Assembly: GCA_002083525.1 (NCBI GenBank)
Contig: LWDM01000029.1
Coordinates: 81,594-145,593 of the forward strand
Direction: 5' to 3'
Length of the DNA: 64,000 bases
Source: Proteobacteria bacterium SG_bin9
GTDB lineage: Bacteria > Pseudomonadota > Alphaproteobacteria > Rhizobiales > Xanthobacteraceae
The position numbers and the translations under genes were made by a program. The notes beneath the pieces were generated by a model. The model was not told the origin of the DNA. It made no database searches and worked only from the letters and a program-made list of their open reading frames with translations. Positions within the stretch are counted from its first letter, which is position 1; every line of letters begins with the position of its first letter. Below are positions 1 through 8,823 of the stretch, in pieces.

Positions 1-400
1 CGTAGCGCGTCATGTCCTGCTCCTGCAGGAAGTACGCGGCATGGCTCTCGCGCTCCGCGAAGATCGCGATCAGCACGTTGGCGCCGGTCACCTCTTCACG
101 GCCCGACGACTGCACATGGATGACGGCGCGCTGGATCACGCGCTGGAAGCCGGCGGTGGGCTTCGCGTCTTCCGAGCCGTCGGTGACGAGGTTCTCGAAC
201 TCGGTCTCGAGATAATTGACGAGGCTGGCGCGCAGCTTGTCGAGGTCGACGCTGCAGGCGCGCATCACGGCGGCGGCATCGCTGTCGTCGATCAATGAAA
301 GGAGAAGATGCTCGAGCGTGGCGTACTGGTGATGCCGCTCGTTCGCCACAGCGAGTGCGCGGTGCAGGGATTGCTCGAGGCTCTGCGAGAAAGTTGGCAT
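1..400 (-). CDS. clpA: ClpA unfoldase, N-terminal part (runs off left edge)
   Basis: This is the start of ClpA, the cytosolic AAA+ unfoldase that feeds substrates to ClpP. Only about 133 residues are in the window; the two ATPase modules lie beyond the left edge. The visible part is the Clp N-domain with its two repeats, starting MPTFSQSLEQSL, with LEHLLLSLIDD early on and FLQEQDMTRY near the edge, a pattern typical of ClpA. This domain docks the adaptor ClpS, whose gene lies 113 bp upstream on the same strand, the usual alphaproteobacterial arrangement. The identity follows from both the motif and the neighbour. Confidence 0.93.
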   Translation of the reverse strand, partial: MPTFSQSLEQSLHRALAVANERHHQYATLEHLLLSLIDDSDAAAVMRACSVDLDKLRASLVNYLETEFENLVTDGSEDAKPTAGFQRVIQRAVIHVQSSGREEVTGANVLIAIFAERESHAAYFLQEQDMTRY

Positions 401-513
401 TTGCGTCCTTTTACGGCCCCCGCCGATTTTTCAGTTGATGCGACGTTTTTTGTAGGCCGGAGCTTCCTTGACAGTGTGCTGCAACGAAAGTTCCGGCCGC
501 TTGAGTCATGAGG

Positions 514-846
514 CTACTTCTTTTCCATCACGCATTGCAAAGGGTGTTGATGCTTGCGCGCAAAATCCATCACCTGCGTCACTTTGGTCTCGGCGATCTC
601 ATAGGTAAATACGCCGCATTCGCCGATCCCGTGATGGTGAACGTGCAGCATGATCTTGGTGGCCGCTTCCACATCCTTCTGGAAGAACTTTTCCAGGACG
701 TGAACGACGAACTCCATCGGCGTGTAGTCATCGTTCAGAATCAGAACGCGATAGAGACTCGGCCGCTTGGTGCGCGTCTTAACCTTGGTGATCACCGAGG
801 TGCCGGGTCCGGCGGGCCCGTTTGGGCGGCCGTTATCGCCAGCCAT
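514..846 (-). CDS. clpS: ATP-dependent Clp protease adaptor ClpS
   Basis: ClpS binds the ClpA N-domain and delivers N-end-rule substrates to ClpAP. The 110-residue product has the ClpS core: LYRVLILNDDYTPMEFVV, with the NDD/T-P-M residues of the amino-acid-binding pocket, then the HHHGIG turn and the segment ending HPLQC. I chose the ATG at 846 (MAGDNGRPNG) because the family starts just before a short disordered tail; an in-frame ATG at 1011 would add 55 residues of unconserved sequence. It lies directly upstream of clpA, so the pair is probably one transcription unit or two closely linked ones. Confidence 0.95.
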   Translation of the reverse strand: MAGDNGRPNGPAGPGTSVITKVKTRTKRPSLYRVLILNDDYTPMEFVVHVLEKFFQKDVEAATKIMLHVHHHGIGECGVFTYEIAETKVTQVMDFARKHQHPLQCVMEKK

Positions 847-1325
847 CCGCTCCGTTCCGTGCGTGCCTGCTCCGACCGGCTGCGCAGCCGGTTCGGTTAA
901 ATGGGTCGGAAGCAAGGGTCGCATGGCAAGCGCGTTCGGCATTTCCAGGGCGTTCAGTTCAATGCGGCCGACCCAGATCCGTGCGGAAGGCAAAATCCCC
1001 CGATTTGCCAAGCTCCAGACCCGCGGCGAAGCACCCGGCCAGCTCCTTCAAATATGGGTCGGAAGTCATCCTTTCGCAAGCGCGTAAAATGCCGCGAAAT
1101 GCCGTCTCAACAAGCATCTGTCGGGCCGCGGCGCTCCATCCAAACATCTGGATTTGTTCAAATTTTAATGTTCCGCATCAGCGCACTTTAACGCTGAAAC
1201 AAAGCTGAATCAGGTCGAGAGGTATTCCCACGGCATCTTAGGGTTTTTCCTAGGATGAATTTACCAACGCTTATAACCGGAGGCCTAGCGGTCAGGCATC
1301 GAAAACCGAATGTCGGTGACTGCAA
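847..1325. other. Non-coding region between clpS and the first VWA gene
   Basis: About 480 bp lie between divergently read genes. Open frames here are short, overlap on both strands and carry no recognisable motif. The region should hold the clpS promoter and the promoter of the downstream VWA gene, but I see no convincing -35/-10 pair. The last part (around 1235-1260) resembles the sequence just upstream of the second VWA paralogue near 2865-2885 (a T-rich run followed by CTAG), which suggests that some upstream sequence was duplicated with the gene. Confidence 0.5.
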
Positions 1326-2690
1326 ATGTCGCGTGCAAACAAGATCGATCGCAAGACCAAACTGCGCTCCGGCTTTCTCCGGGACCGGCGCGGCAACGTC
1401 GCGACCATGTTTGCCTTCGCGATTCTGCCGATCCTGGGCTTCGTGGGCGCAGCAGTCGACTATTCCCGCGCCGCCAAAGCCCGCACGGCCATGCAGGCAG
1501 CGCTCGACGCGACCGCGCTGATGATCGCGAAAGATGCGGCTTCAATGACGCCGGCGCAGATCTCGTCCAAGGCACAGGCCTATTTCCAGGCGCAGTACAA
1601 TGTTCCGGAAGCGCCCTCGGCGAACTTCAGCGCTGTCTACACACCCAACACCGGTAGCGGCGCCACCGTCGTCGTCAGCGCGACGGGTACGATCCAGACC
1701 GATTTCATGAAGCTCGCAGGCTATCCAAACATCGACTTCAAGTCGGGCTCGACGACGACCTGGGGCAACACCCGGTTGCGCGTGGCGCTCGCTCTCGACG
1801 TCACCGGCTCGATGAATGACGACGGCAAGCTCGGCGCCATGAAGACGTCGGCGAAGAAGCTGATCGACACCCTGCGCTCTTCCGCTCAGGGAACCGAGGA
1901 CGTTTTCGTATCGATCATCCCGTTCGCACAAATGGTAAATGTGGGCTCCGGCAACAAGAATGCGAGCTGGCTGGATTGGGACGAAGACTACGGCTCCTGC
2001 AGCAACAACACCTATTCGAAGAAAAGCTCGTGCGTCGCGGCCGGCCGTACGTGGACCATGGACAACAGCAACTGGCGCGGTTGCGTCACCGATCGCGACC
2101 AGCCCTACGATACGACGAAAGACGTGCCGACCACGGCCAATGCGTCGACGCTGTTCATGGCGCAGCGCTACACGCAGAACGGCAGCAACATTTGCCCCTC
2201 GCCGATTCTGCCGATGACGTCGATCTATGCGTTGTCGGACGCCCAGACGGTGAAGGACAAGATCGACGCGCTGGTGGCGAACGGCGGCACCAACCAGCCG
2301 ATCGGCATGCACTGGGCCTGGTTGTCGCTGCAGCAGGCTTCGGCGCCGCTCACGGCGCCGGCCAAGGACAACAACTACAAGTACTCGGATGTGATCATTC
2401 TGTTGTCGGACGGTCTGAACACGATCGATCGCTGGTACGGCAACGGCAGCTCGCCGTCGGCCCAGGTCGATGCCCGGCAGAAGATCCTGTGCGACAACAT
2501 TAAGAACCCGGCCAACGGCAAGACCACGATCTACACGATCCAGGTCAACACCGACGGCGATCCGGAATCGGCGATTCTGAAATCATGCGCCGACACTGGC
2601 CAATTCTATCCGACCACGACGACGAGCGGCATCGACAACGCCTTCAACCAGATCGGCGCCTCCCTCACCAAGCTCAAGCTCGCCAAGTAA
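1326..2690 (+). CDS. TadE/TadG-like membrane-anchored VWA protein, copy 1
   Basis: This 454-residue protein has a basic N-terminus, then RRGNVATMFAFAILPILGF, the single hydrophobic segment typical of TadE/TadG pseudopilin-like proteins (residues 21-48), an extracytoplasmic region, and a von Willebrand A domain from about residue 150 to the end. The metal-ion-dependent adhesion site is recognisable as DVTGS (D158), with GGTNQ supplying the Thr and LLSDGLN the Asp. A cysteine-containing insertion interrupts the middle of the VWA domain. The family is tied to Flp/Tad pili or surface adhesion, but no tad secretion genes are visible nearby. A close paralogue follows 229 bp downstream. Confidence 0.85.
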   Translation: MSRANKIDRKTKLRSGFLRDRRGNVATMFAFAILPILGFVGAAVDYSRAAKARTAMQAALDATALMIAKDAASMTPAQISSKAQAYFQAQYNVPEAPSANFSAVYTPNTGSGATVVVSATGTIQTDFMKLAGYPNIDFKSGSTTTWGNTRLRVALALDVTGSMNDDGKLGAMKTSAKKLIDTLRSSAQGTEDVFVSIIPFAQMVNVGSGNKNASWLDWDEDYGSCSNNTYSKKSSCVAAGRTWTMDNSNWRGCVTDRDQPYDTTKDVPTTANASTLFMAQRYTQNGSNICPSPILPMTSIYALSDAQTVKDKIDALVANGGTNQPIGMHWAWLSLQQASAPLTAPAKDNNYKYSDVIILLSDGLNTIDRWYGNGSSPSAQVDARQKILCDNIKNPANGKTTIYTIQVNTDGDPESAILKSCADTGQFYPTTTTSGIDNAFNQIGASLTKLKLAK

Positions 2691-2722
2691 AAACGTAACA
2701 AACGCATTAACGAACCCGAAAC

Positions 2723-2748
2723 CTAACCCGGCCCGTGGGCCGGGTTAG
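2723..2748 (+). terminator. 12-bp perfect inverted repeat after VWA copy 1
   Basis: A perfect 12-bp stem (CTAACCCGGCCC and its complement) with a two-base spacer lies 32 bp after the stop codon. No T-run follows, so this is a stable hairpin that may end or protect the transcript rather than a textbook intrinsic terminator. Confidence 0.55.
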
Positions 2749-2919
2749 TCGTTGGAACAGCGCTTGGCTCGTTCAGCATTCGTTGAGGATGCCTCGCTGA
2801 AAAACCCTTAAAATGCTGCCTTTCTGCAAATGCAGAAGTAATTCCGAGTACACTTTTACCGACCCTTCATCGGTATTTTTCTAGAGTTCCCGCATATTTC
2901 ACAAACCTGTGCGGCAACC

Positions 2920-4317
2920 ATGAGCAACCACAGCATTATCGACCGGACCCGTCGCCTGACCGAACGTTTCCCGCGCGATCAGCGCGGCAACGTCGCAACA
3001 ATGTTTGCTTTGTCGATCCTGCCGATCCTCGGCTTTATCGGCGCGGCCGTCGACTACTCGCGCGCTGCGAACGCGCGCACCTCGATGCAGGCTGCGCTCG
3101 ACACCGCGGCGCTGATGATTTCCAAGGACGCGGGCTCGATGACGTCCGCGCAGATCACGACGAAGGCGCAGGCGTATTTTAACGCGCTCTACAAGAATGG
3201 CGACGCCTCCAACATCGCGGTCACCGCCGCCTATACACCGGCGACCGCGAGCGCGGCGGCCTCCCTGACGATGACCGGCAGCGGCCAAATCCAGACGGAT
3301 TTCATGAAGCTCGCCGGCTTTCCGACCATCGACTTCAAGAGCGGCTCGACGACGACGTGGGGCAACACGAAAACGCGTGTCGCGATCGCGCTCGACGTCA
3401 CCGGATCGATGGCCTCCGACGGCAAGATCGATGCAATGAAGGTCGCAGCCAAGAATCTGATCGATACTCTGAAGTCTTCAGCCAAGGCCACTGACGACGT
3501 TTATGTGTCGATCATCCCGTTCGCGCAGATGGTCAATGTCGGAACGTCGAACAAGAATGCCAGCTGGATCAAGTTCACCGGGAACGAGTACGGAAAGTGC
3601 AGCCACGACAACAACTACTATGATGCGTATGTATCGCGTTTCGCTGCGAAAGCAGCCTGCGAGGCCAATGGCGGCGAATGGAATTCGATCTCGGGCAAGA
3701 ACTACTGGTCGGGTTGCGTTCAGGACCGGGATCAGTCCTACGATACGACGAAAGAAGCGCCAACGGCGACCGCCACGAATTTCGTTGCATCCTACTCGGT
3801 GCAGAACGGCAATGACATCTGCCCGGCGCAGATTCTGCCGATGACGTCGCTCTATGCTGCCAGCGATGTCACGACGGTGAAGAACAAGATCGACTCGCTG
3901 CAACCCGCCGGCGGCACCAATCAGCCGATCGGCATGCACATGGCTTGGCTGACGCTTCAATCGGCGTCGCCGTTCAACGCGCCGGCAAAGGACGCGAACT
4001 ACAACTACGCCGACGTGATCGTGCTAATGTCGGACGGTCTGAACACCATCGACCGTTGGTATGGCAACGGCGCGGACCCCTCATCGCAAGTCGACGGGCG
4101 GCAGACCCTGCTCTGCAACAACATCAAGAACTCGGCCGTGAACGGCAAAACCATTGTCTTCACCATCCACGTCAACACGGACGGCGATCCGGAATCGCAA
4201 ATTCTGAAAGCCTGCGCCGATCCGGGTAACTATTACTACGCGACCAGCACGACCGCGATGGCAAACGCCTTCTCCGCGATCGGTGCGTCGCTGTCGAAGC
4301 TCAAGCTCGCGAAGTAA
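2920..4317 (+). CDS. TadE/TadG-like membrane-anchored VWA protein, copy 2
   Basis: This 465-residue product is a tandem paralogue of the gene ending at 2690 and aligns with it over almost its whole length. It has the same anchor (RGNVATMFALSILPILGF), the same ALDVTGSM metal-site motif, the same GGTNQPIGMH loop and the same KLKLAK C-terminus. The copies differ mainly in the cysteine-containing insertion of the VWA domain, which is longer here (about residues 215-260). It probably sits in the inner membrane with the VWA domain outside. It has its own 229-bp upstream region, so it may be expressed separately from copy 1. A bidirectional terminator follows. Confidence 0.85.
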   Translation: MSNHSIIDRTRRLTERFPRDQRGNVATMFALSILPILGFIGAAVDYSRAANARTSMQAALDTAALMISKDAGSMTSAQITTKAQAYFNALYKNGDASNIAVTAAYTPATASAAASLTMTGSGQIQTDFMKLAGFPTIDFKSGSTTTWGNTKTRVAIALDVTGSMASDGKIDAMKVAAKNLIDTLKSSAKATDDVYVSIIPFAQMVNVGTSNKNASWIKFTGNEYGKCSHDNNYYDAYVSRFAAKAACEANGGEWNSISGKNYWSGCVQDRDQSYDTTKEAPTATATNFVASYSVQNGNDICPAQILPMTSLYAASDVTTVKNKIDSLQPAGGTNQPIGMHMAWLTLQSASPFNAPAKDANYNYADVIVLMSDGLNTIDRWYGNGADPSSQVDGRQTLLCNNIKNSAVNGKTIVFTIHVNTDGDPESQILKACADPGNYYYATSTTAMANAFSAIGASLSKLKLAK

Positions 4318-4341
4318 GCGGCGAGCGATCCTGCGAAAACA

Positions 4342-4369
4342 AAAAAGCCCGGCGCAAGCCGGGCTTTTT
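4342..4369. terminator. Bidirectional intrinsic terminator
   Basis: The stem GCCCGGC / GCCGGGC with a GCAA tetraloop is flanked by A-runs on the left and T-runs on the right (extended stem 12 bp). It separates the convergent VWA gene and phasin gene and can act on both strands. Confidence 0.85.
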
Positions 4370-4391
4370 CAGTTCAGCGGACGCTGAGCGA

Positions 4392-4745
4392 TCAGTGATG
4401 GGTGACCTGCGACTGCGCGGCCTGGAACTTGGAGATAACGCCTTCCATCGGCTTGTAAGCCTGCTTGGCGAGGTCGACGTAGAGTTCGCCGATCTTCTTG
4501 CTCTCGGCGACGAACGTCTCGTAGCTCGACTTGGCGTATTCGGTCTGCAGTTCGACTGCCTTTTCGATCGACTTCACGCCCGAGAGCTTCTCAACGAATG
4601 CGTTGCCGTCTTCGATCGCCTTCTTGGCGTAGTCGCCGTAGGCCGTGAAAATCGCCTGCAGGCCCTTGGTGAATTCGCCCGCGGACTGAACAGCGGTTTC
4701 GAACTGCTCTTTGCCGTACTTCTGGAACTCTTCAATCTTCACCAT
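4392..4745 (-). CDS. Phasin (PHB granule-associated protein)
   Basis: This small 117-residue, almost entirely alpha-helical protein matches the phasin_2 family. It opens with MVKIEEFQKYGKEQFE and continues with amphipathic heptad-like stretches (FTAYGDYAKKAIEDGN, YAKSSYETFVAESKK) and no cysteine. Phasins coat polyhydroxybutyrate granules and control their size and number. A good ribosome binding site (GGAAAGGGA) precedes the ATG at 4745. No other PHB gene is in the window, which is usual for phasin genes in this group. Another phasin-like role, such as stress protection, cannot be excluded. Confidence 0.88.
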   Translation of the reverse strand: MVKIEEFQKYGKEQFETAVQSAGEFTKGLQAIFTAYGDYAKKAIEDGNAFVEKLSGVKSIEKAVELQTEYAKSSYETFVAESKKIGELYVDLAKQAYKPMEGVISKFQAAQSQVTHH

Positions 4746-5264
4746 GACATTCCCTTTCCTAGACTAAAGTAGAAGGTTGCGGATGGCCGTATTTGTCCCT
4801 GCGCCTCAATTGCAGGCACTTCTCTATCGCAATGCACCATAAAGGTCAAGAATCTTTGTGCGTCGCACAATTGTCTCAAATTGCTGGAGAATCGGGCAGG
4901 ACGCTGCCTTTTCGAGTTTCGCCACGTCCGGCGGACAAGACGCCGTGGCGCGACCTCGACGATCCGCTTCTCGAATCGCGGCTAAGCGGTTCCAAATGCC
5001 ACACAAATTCGAGGAATGAAGAAATGGTTGATTAACCGTTTCGAAACCCCGCGCCCCTAACTTCGAAGGCTGCACTACAAGCAGTTCCGGCGGAAACCGA
5101 AAACACGCTTGAGTTCAGTCTCTTAGCCAAAGCGGCCAGAACGGCGGCGATGGCATGAGCAGCGTGGGCGGATTAAGGGGCGCCGGGACGGATCTTCATT
5201 GGAACGTGGGCACAATTTTGCCTCACGCGCCGGTGATCAACATGGAAATCGGACGGGGAAGTTT
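4746..5264. other. Non-coding region between phasin and D,D-carboxypeptidase genes
   Basis: This 519-bp divergent intergenic region carries the likely phasin promoter near 4821-4849. The remainder has only short open frames without motifs. A promoter for the carboxypeptidase must lie in the right half, but I cannot place it. Confidence 0.5.
4821..4849 (-). promoter_or_regulatory. Possible promoter of the phasin gene
   Basis: On the minus strand TTGACC (4849-4844) and TAGAGA (4826-4821) are separated by 17 bp, about 75 bp upstream of the phasin start codon. The -35 is close to consensus and the -10 is poor, so this is a weak prediction. Confidence 0.3.
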
Positions 5265-7049
5265 ATGTTCTGCACCACCTCAACTTCCTGGCGGTACGCC
5301 CGCTTTATCGTCCTCGGCCTCGCTACCATCATCACCACCATCATCGTTACCACCGACAGCGCCGATGCGCGCCGCCGGCATCGTGCGCGTCATCACGTAC
5401 GCGCCGTCTCGTACAGTCCAGCCTTCGCCTCGATCGTGGTCGACGCCAATTCCGGTTCGACGATGGCTGCGAACAACGCCGACAGCATTCGCCATCCCGC
5501 ATCGCTCACCAAGATCATGACGCTCTACATGCTGTTCGAGCGTCTCGAGCAGGGCAAACTCAAGCTCGACAGCGAGATGGAAGTCTCCGAGCACGCCTCC
5601 GAGCAGGCGCCGACGAAGCTCGGCCTGCGTCCCGGTCAGACGCTGCGCGTCGAGGACGCCATCAAGGCCCTGGTTACACGTTCGGCCAACGACGCGGCGG
5701 TCGTTATCGCCGAAGCACTCGGCGGCGAGGAGGAAGACTTCGCCAAGATGATGACGAAGAAAGCGCGCGCGCTCGGCATGTCGAAGACCGTTTACAAGAA
5801 CGCGTCGGGCCTGCCGGATAGCGAACAGGTCACCACCGCGCGCGATCAAGCGATCCTCGGCCGCGCCATTCAAGATCGCTTCCCGCGCTACTATCGCTAC
5901 TTCTCGACCACCTCGTTTGCTTATCGCGGCCGCGTCATCCGCAACCACAACAAACTGCTTGGCCGCGTCGAAGGCGTCGACGGCATCAAGACCGGTTACA
6001 CCCGCGCCTCCGGCTTCAATCTCGTCTCGTCGATGAAGCGCGGCAACCGCCACATCGTTGCCGTGGTGCTCGGCGGCCGCTCGGGCGGTTCGCGCGACGC
6101 CGTCATGCGCAACCTGCTCGCCGAACACGTCGCCAGCGCGTCGACCAAGCGCACCGTCGCCGCGATCACCGAGCGTGACAGCGGCGCAGCCACAGAAGTC
6201 GCCGAGGTGAAGCCCGCCGCACGTCCAGCCGCCGCACCGATGGTCCAGGTGCAGGGCGCCGTGCAGACCGCTGCCTCACAGCCCGACCCGACACCCGCTC
6301 CCCGCGCACCGGCGCCGCAGCCCCAGCAAATCGCCGCTACGCAGCAGGCCGTCGCCGAAACAGCACCGCAGGCGAAGAACACCCCGCCCGCGCCGTTCAT
6401 GAATGGCGTCGTCTCCTCGCAGCCGCTTGCACCGATCCCCGGCTCGGCCGAGCCGATGACGCCGGTTCGCGTCAAGACCGTGCAGATCAAGGCCGGTGCT
6501 CCGGTGAAGCTCGCGTCCGCCACCGCTCCGCAGGCCGTCGCCGCGCCGGCACCGGCACCGGTCGTCACCGCCGCGCTCCCCGCGGCTCCCGCAGAAACAT
6601 CGACCGCTGCCGTCGTCCGCAGCCAGAAGGCCGAATTGCCACCGCAGCCGGTTGGTCACGGCACCGGCAATGGCGTGCTCGGCGTGCTGCCGGCCAACTC
6701 GGGCCAGGCCCTCGCCTACGCCGACCCGGCGCCGCGTGCGGCTGCTGTCGCCCCGCAGCCGAAGGTCATTCAGGACAACGGCGCGGTAAAGGCCGTGAAC
6801 CGCTCCGGCTGGATCATCCAGGTTGGCGCACTCGAGAGCGAGAGCGAAGCCCGCCAGCGGCTCGACTCCGCCCGCGACCACGCCAAGAGCCTGCTCGGCA
6901 AGGCCGACCCCTTCACCGAAACCGTCGCCAAGGGCGACAAGAAGCTCTACCGCGCCCGTTTCGCCGGTTTCGAGGACCGCGACCAGGCCGAAGCCGCCTG
7001 CAAGGCGCTGAAGCGCTCGTCGATTTCCTGCATTTCGATGAAGAACTAA
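5265..7049 (+). CDS. D-alanyl-D-alanine carboxypeptidase (S11) with C-terminal SPOR domain
   Basis: This is a periplasmic penicillin-binding protein that trims the terminal D-Ala of peptidoglycan stem peptides. The S11 peptidase triad is complete: SLTK (SxxK), SAN (SxN) and KTG. The order is a signal anchor (residues 13-33), a His/Arg-rich stretch, the peptidase domain, a very long Ala/Pro-rich linker, and a SPOR domain at the end (SGWIIQVGALESESEA onward) that binds denuded glycan at the septum. The ATG at 5265 is preferred over upstream frames because GGACGGGGA lies 5 bp before it and the signal sequence begins there. The length, 594 residues, is large for S11 because of the linker. Confidence 0.93.
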   Translation: MFCTTSTSWRYARFIVLGLATIITTIIVTTDSADARRRHRARHHVRAVSYSPAFASIVVDANSGSTMAANNADSIRHPASLTKIMTLYMLFERLEQGKLKLDSEMEVSEHASEQAPTKLGLRPGQTLRVEDAIKALVTRSANDAAVVIAEALGGEEEDFAKMMTKKARALGMSKTVYKNASGLPDSEQVTTARDQAILGRAIQDRFPRYYRYFSTTSFAYRGRVIRNHNKLLGRVEGVDGIKTGYTRASGFNLVSSMKRGNRHIVAVVLGGRSGGSRDAVMRNLLAEHVASASTKRTVAAITERDSGAATEVAEVKPAARPAAAPMVQVQGAVQTAASQPDPTPAPRAPAPQPQQIAATQQAVAETAPQAKNTPPAPFMNGVVSSQPLAPIPGSAEPMTPVRVKTVQIKAGAPVKLASATAPQAVAAPAPAPVVTAALPAAPAETSTAAVVRSQKAELPPQPVGHGTGNGVLGVLPANSGQALAYADPAPRAAAVAPQPKVIQDNGAVKAVNRSGWIIQVGALESESEARQRLDSARDHAKSLLGKADPFTETVAKGDKKLYRARFAGFEDRDQAEAACKALKRSSISCISMKN

Positions 7050-7070
7050 TCTTAGCGGCATCGCACAGAA

Positions 7071-7095
7071 AAGGCCGGGCACCGCCCGGCCTTTG
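7071..7095 (+). terminator. Intrinsic terminator after the carboxypeptidase gene
   Basis: An 11-bp stem (AAAGGCCGGGC and complement) with loop ACC starts 21 bp after the stop codon and ends in TTT. Confidence 0.75.
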
Positions 7096-7272
7096 TCGTT
7101 TCAGAGTTGTCGCCGGCGGCGCCCGCGACAACCTCCCGTCAACCATTACTGGATAAAACTGGACAGAGTGCGGTACTGGCGCCAACGCCGGACCGCGGGC
7201 GCGAACGGCGCAAAGGGGCAGCAGCAGAGACCGGCCAGAGCCATCACGGGTGTTGCGTGATGCCGTCTGGAG

Positions 7273-7983
7273 TTAGTTGCGATGCGTGCGAAGCAAAGTG
7301 TCCTTGGCCTCGTTTACCCGGGCCGCCAGGTACGTCGAGCCCCCCTGGTCGGGATGCAGTTTCTTCATCAGGCTGCGGTGCGCACGCCCGATGTCCTCCC
7401 GGCTCGCCCCCGGCTTCAGGCCAAGGATCTGATAAGCCTCGTCCGCCGTCATTTTGCCGCCCGCCGGCTGGCCGCGATCCCGCCCTGCCCCTGCGCTCTC
7501 CGCGTTCTCACGCCATCGGGGAAACCGGCGGTCCAGATAGCTTTCAAGTAGCGCGCAGCTCTCCGCGTCGAAGCTCGTCATCAGGGCCGCGAGTTGCGGC
7601 AGATCGAACTCGTCGAGATCGCGTCCCGCATGCGGCCCCGCCACGATCCGGCCGTTGAGCGCGCCGGTGTCGTGATCGAGCGCCATTTCGAGAAACTGCG
7701 AACGCACCTGCGAGGCCTGACCGCCCGACTTGCGGCCGCCGAAGTTGGCGAAGCCAGACGCCGCGAGCGGCGACCAGCCGAGCAGGCCGGCGCCGAACAG
7801 CCCCAGCGGGATTGCGACAGCGAGCTCACCCTTCAGTCCGGTGAAAATCGCCACCGCGAGGCAGAGCGCGCCGCCGAGAAAACGGACCGCCTTGGCGAGC
7901 AGCTTCGGATCGGCCGTGCGGAACATCTGCAGGGCGAGATAGAGCACGACGACGGCGACGATACCGGCAATCAGAGTGGGCAT
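7273..7983 (-). CDS. Membrane-anchored J-domain (DnaJ-like) protein
   Basis: The product has two hydrophobic segments at its N-terminus (about residues 2-20 and 32-70), a middle region, and a J domain at the extreme C-terminus. The J-domain signature HPDQGG (HPD motif) sits in MKKLHPDQGG, preceded by AYQILGLKPGAS. J domains stimulate Hsp70/DnaK ATPase; membrane proteins with a terminal J domain resemble TIM14/Pam18-like cochaperones and are common in Rhizobiales. The start is uncertain: ATG 7983 gives 236 residues, and ATG codons at 8010 or 8049 would add 9 or 22. No clear Shine-Dalgarno decides it. The client is unknown. Confidence 0.82.
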   Translation of the reverse strand: MPTLIAGIVAVVVLYLALQMFRTADPKLLAKAVRFLGGALCLAVAIFTGLKGELAVAIPLGLFGAGLLGWSPLAASGFANFGGRKSGGQASQVRSQFLEMALDHDTGALNGRIVAGPHAGRDLDEFDLPQLAALMTSFDAESCALLESYLDRRFPRWRENAESAGAGRDRGQPAGGKMTADEAYQILGLKPGASREDIGRAHRSLMKKLHPDQGGSTYLAARVNEAKDTLLRTHRN

Positions 7984-8179
7984 GGCGGCACGTCCGGGCG
8001 ATCTCGTCATGTATCCGCGGCGCACGCTTAGCGGCCCGCGATTCAGCATCAGATGGTCATCCCATGCCCTGCCCGCCAGCCGCTTGCAACCGGCGGGACG
8101 GCTTGCCGCAGGCCGGGAAGCGATTAGTCTGCGCTTTTACCATCCCGAGCGGGGGCGTTGAATTTTCAGGAGCGCTTTC

Positions 8180-8722
8180 ATGACGATGCGATTGTCGACG
8201 CTGGCCTGCCTGGCCGCGCCTCTGGCGCTCTACCTATCCACTGCGACGCCAGCTTCGGCTCAGGCGCCCAAGCAGCTCTATAACAAGTCGGTTTTCGTCG
8301 GCATGTCGGTCAGCATTCCAGCCAGAGGAACTGACGGATCGAGCGCGGACCGGCCCCGCAGCGTTCAGCGCGTAATCTACATTTCCAGCGCAGGCCGCGT
8401 GTTCGCGAAAGTGACGCGCGCGGTCGGCAAGAACCAGCAGCAGAAGGAGCGCGGTCCCGAGGACACCGGTGGCGGAGGCGGATTGCGCTTCGTCGGCAAC
8501 AGGCTGACCGGCGTGCTTCAATTCCAGAGCGGCGCAAGTCTGATGAACATCGACTTCGATCCGAGTTTCCAGAGTTGCACAGTCAACGTTATCGTGGGTC
8601 GCGACAGCGGCAAGCCGATCGTCTTCAAAGGCCTTAACGGCATCACTTACACCTCCACCGGTCCACCCGTCGTGGGTGGGCAATCGTGTTCGATCCGGGA
8701 TGGCAACGCACTCGCGAACTAG
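8180..8722 (+). CDS. Secreted protein of unknown function
   Basis: This 180-residue product starts with a clear Sec signal peptide (hydrophobic stretch ACLAAPLALYLS, cleavage near ATPASAQA). The mature part is polar with a glycine run (TGGGGG) and two cysteines near the C-terminus (SCTVN, SCSIRDG) that could form a disulfide. AGGAG lies 8 bp before the ATG at 8180. I recognise no domain. It lies between a J-domain gene on the other strand and panE, with about 100 bp to the latter, and no function follows from that. Confidence 0.72.
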   Translation: MTMRLSTLACLAAPLALYLSTATPASAQAPKQLYNKSVFVGMSVSIPARGTDGSSADRPRSVQRVIYISSAGRVFAKVTRAVGKNQQQKERGPEDTGGGGGLRFVGNRLTGVLQFQSGASLMNIDFDPSFQSCTVNVIVGRDSGKPIVFKGLNGITYTSTGPPVVGGQSCSIRDGNALAN

Positions 8723-8823
8723 CTCGATCATCCTGTCCGAGATGTGATGACGCTGTGCTGGCAGGCCAGCCGGCGATCTGCGAAAAGTCCGCGACAAGCA
8801 AACAAGAAGCGCGGGAGGCAGCG

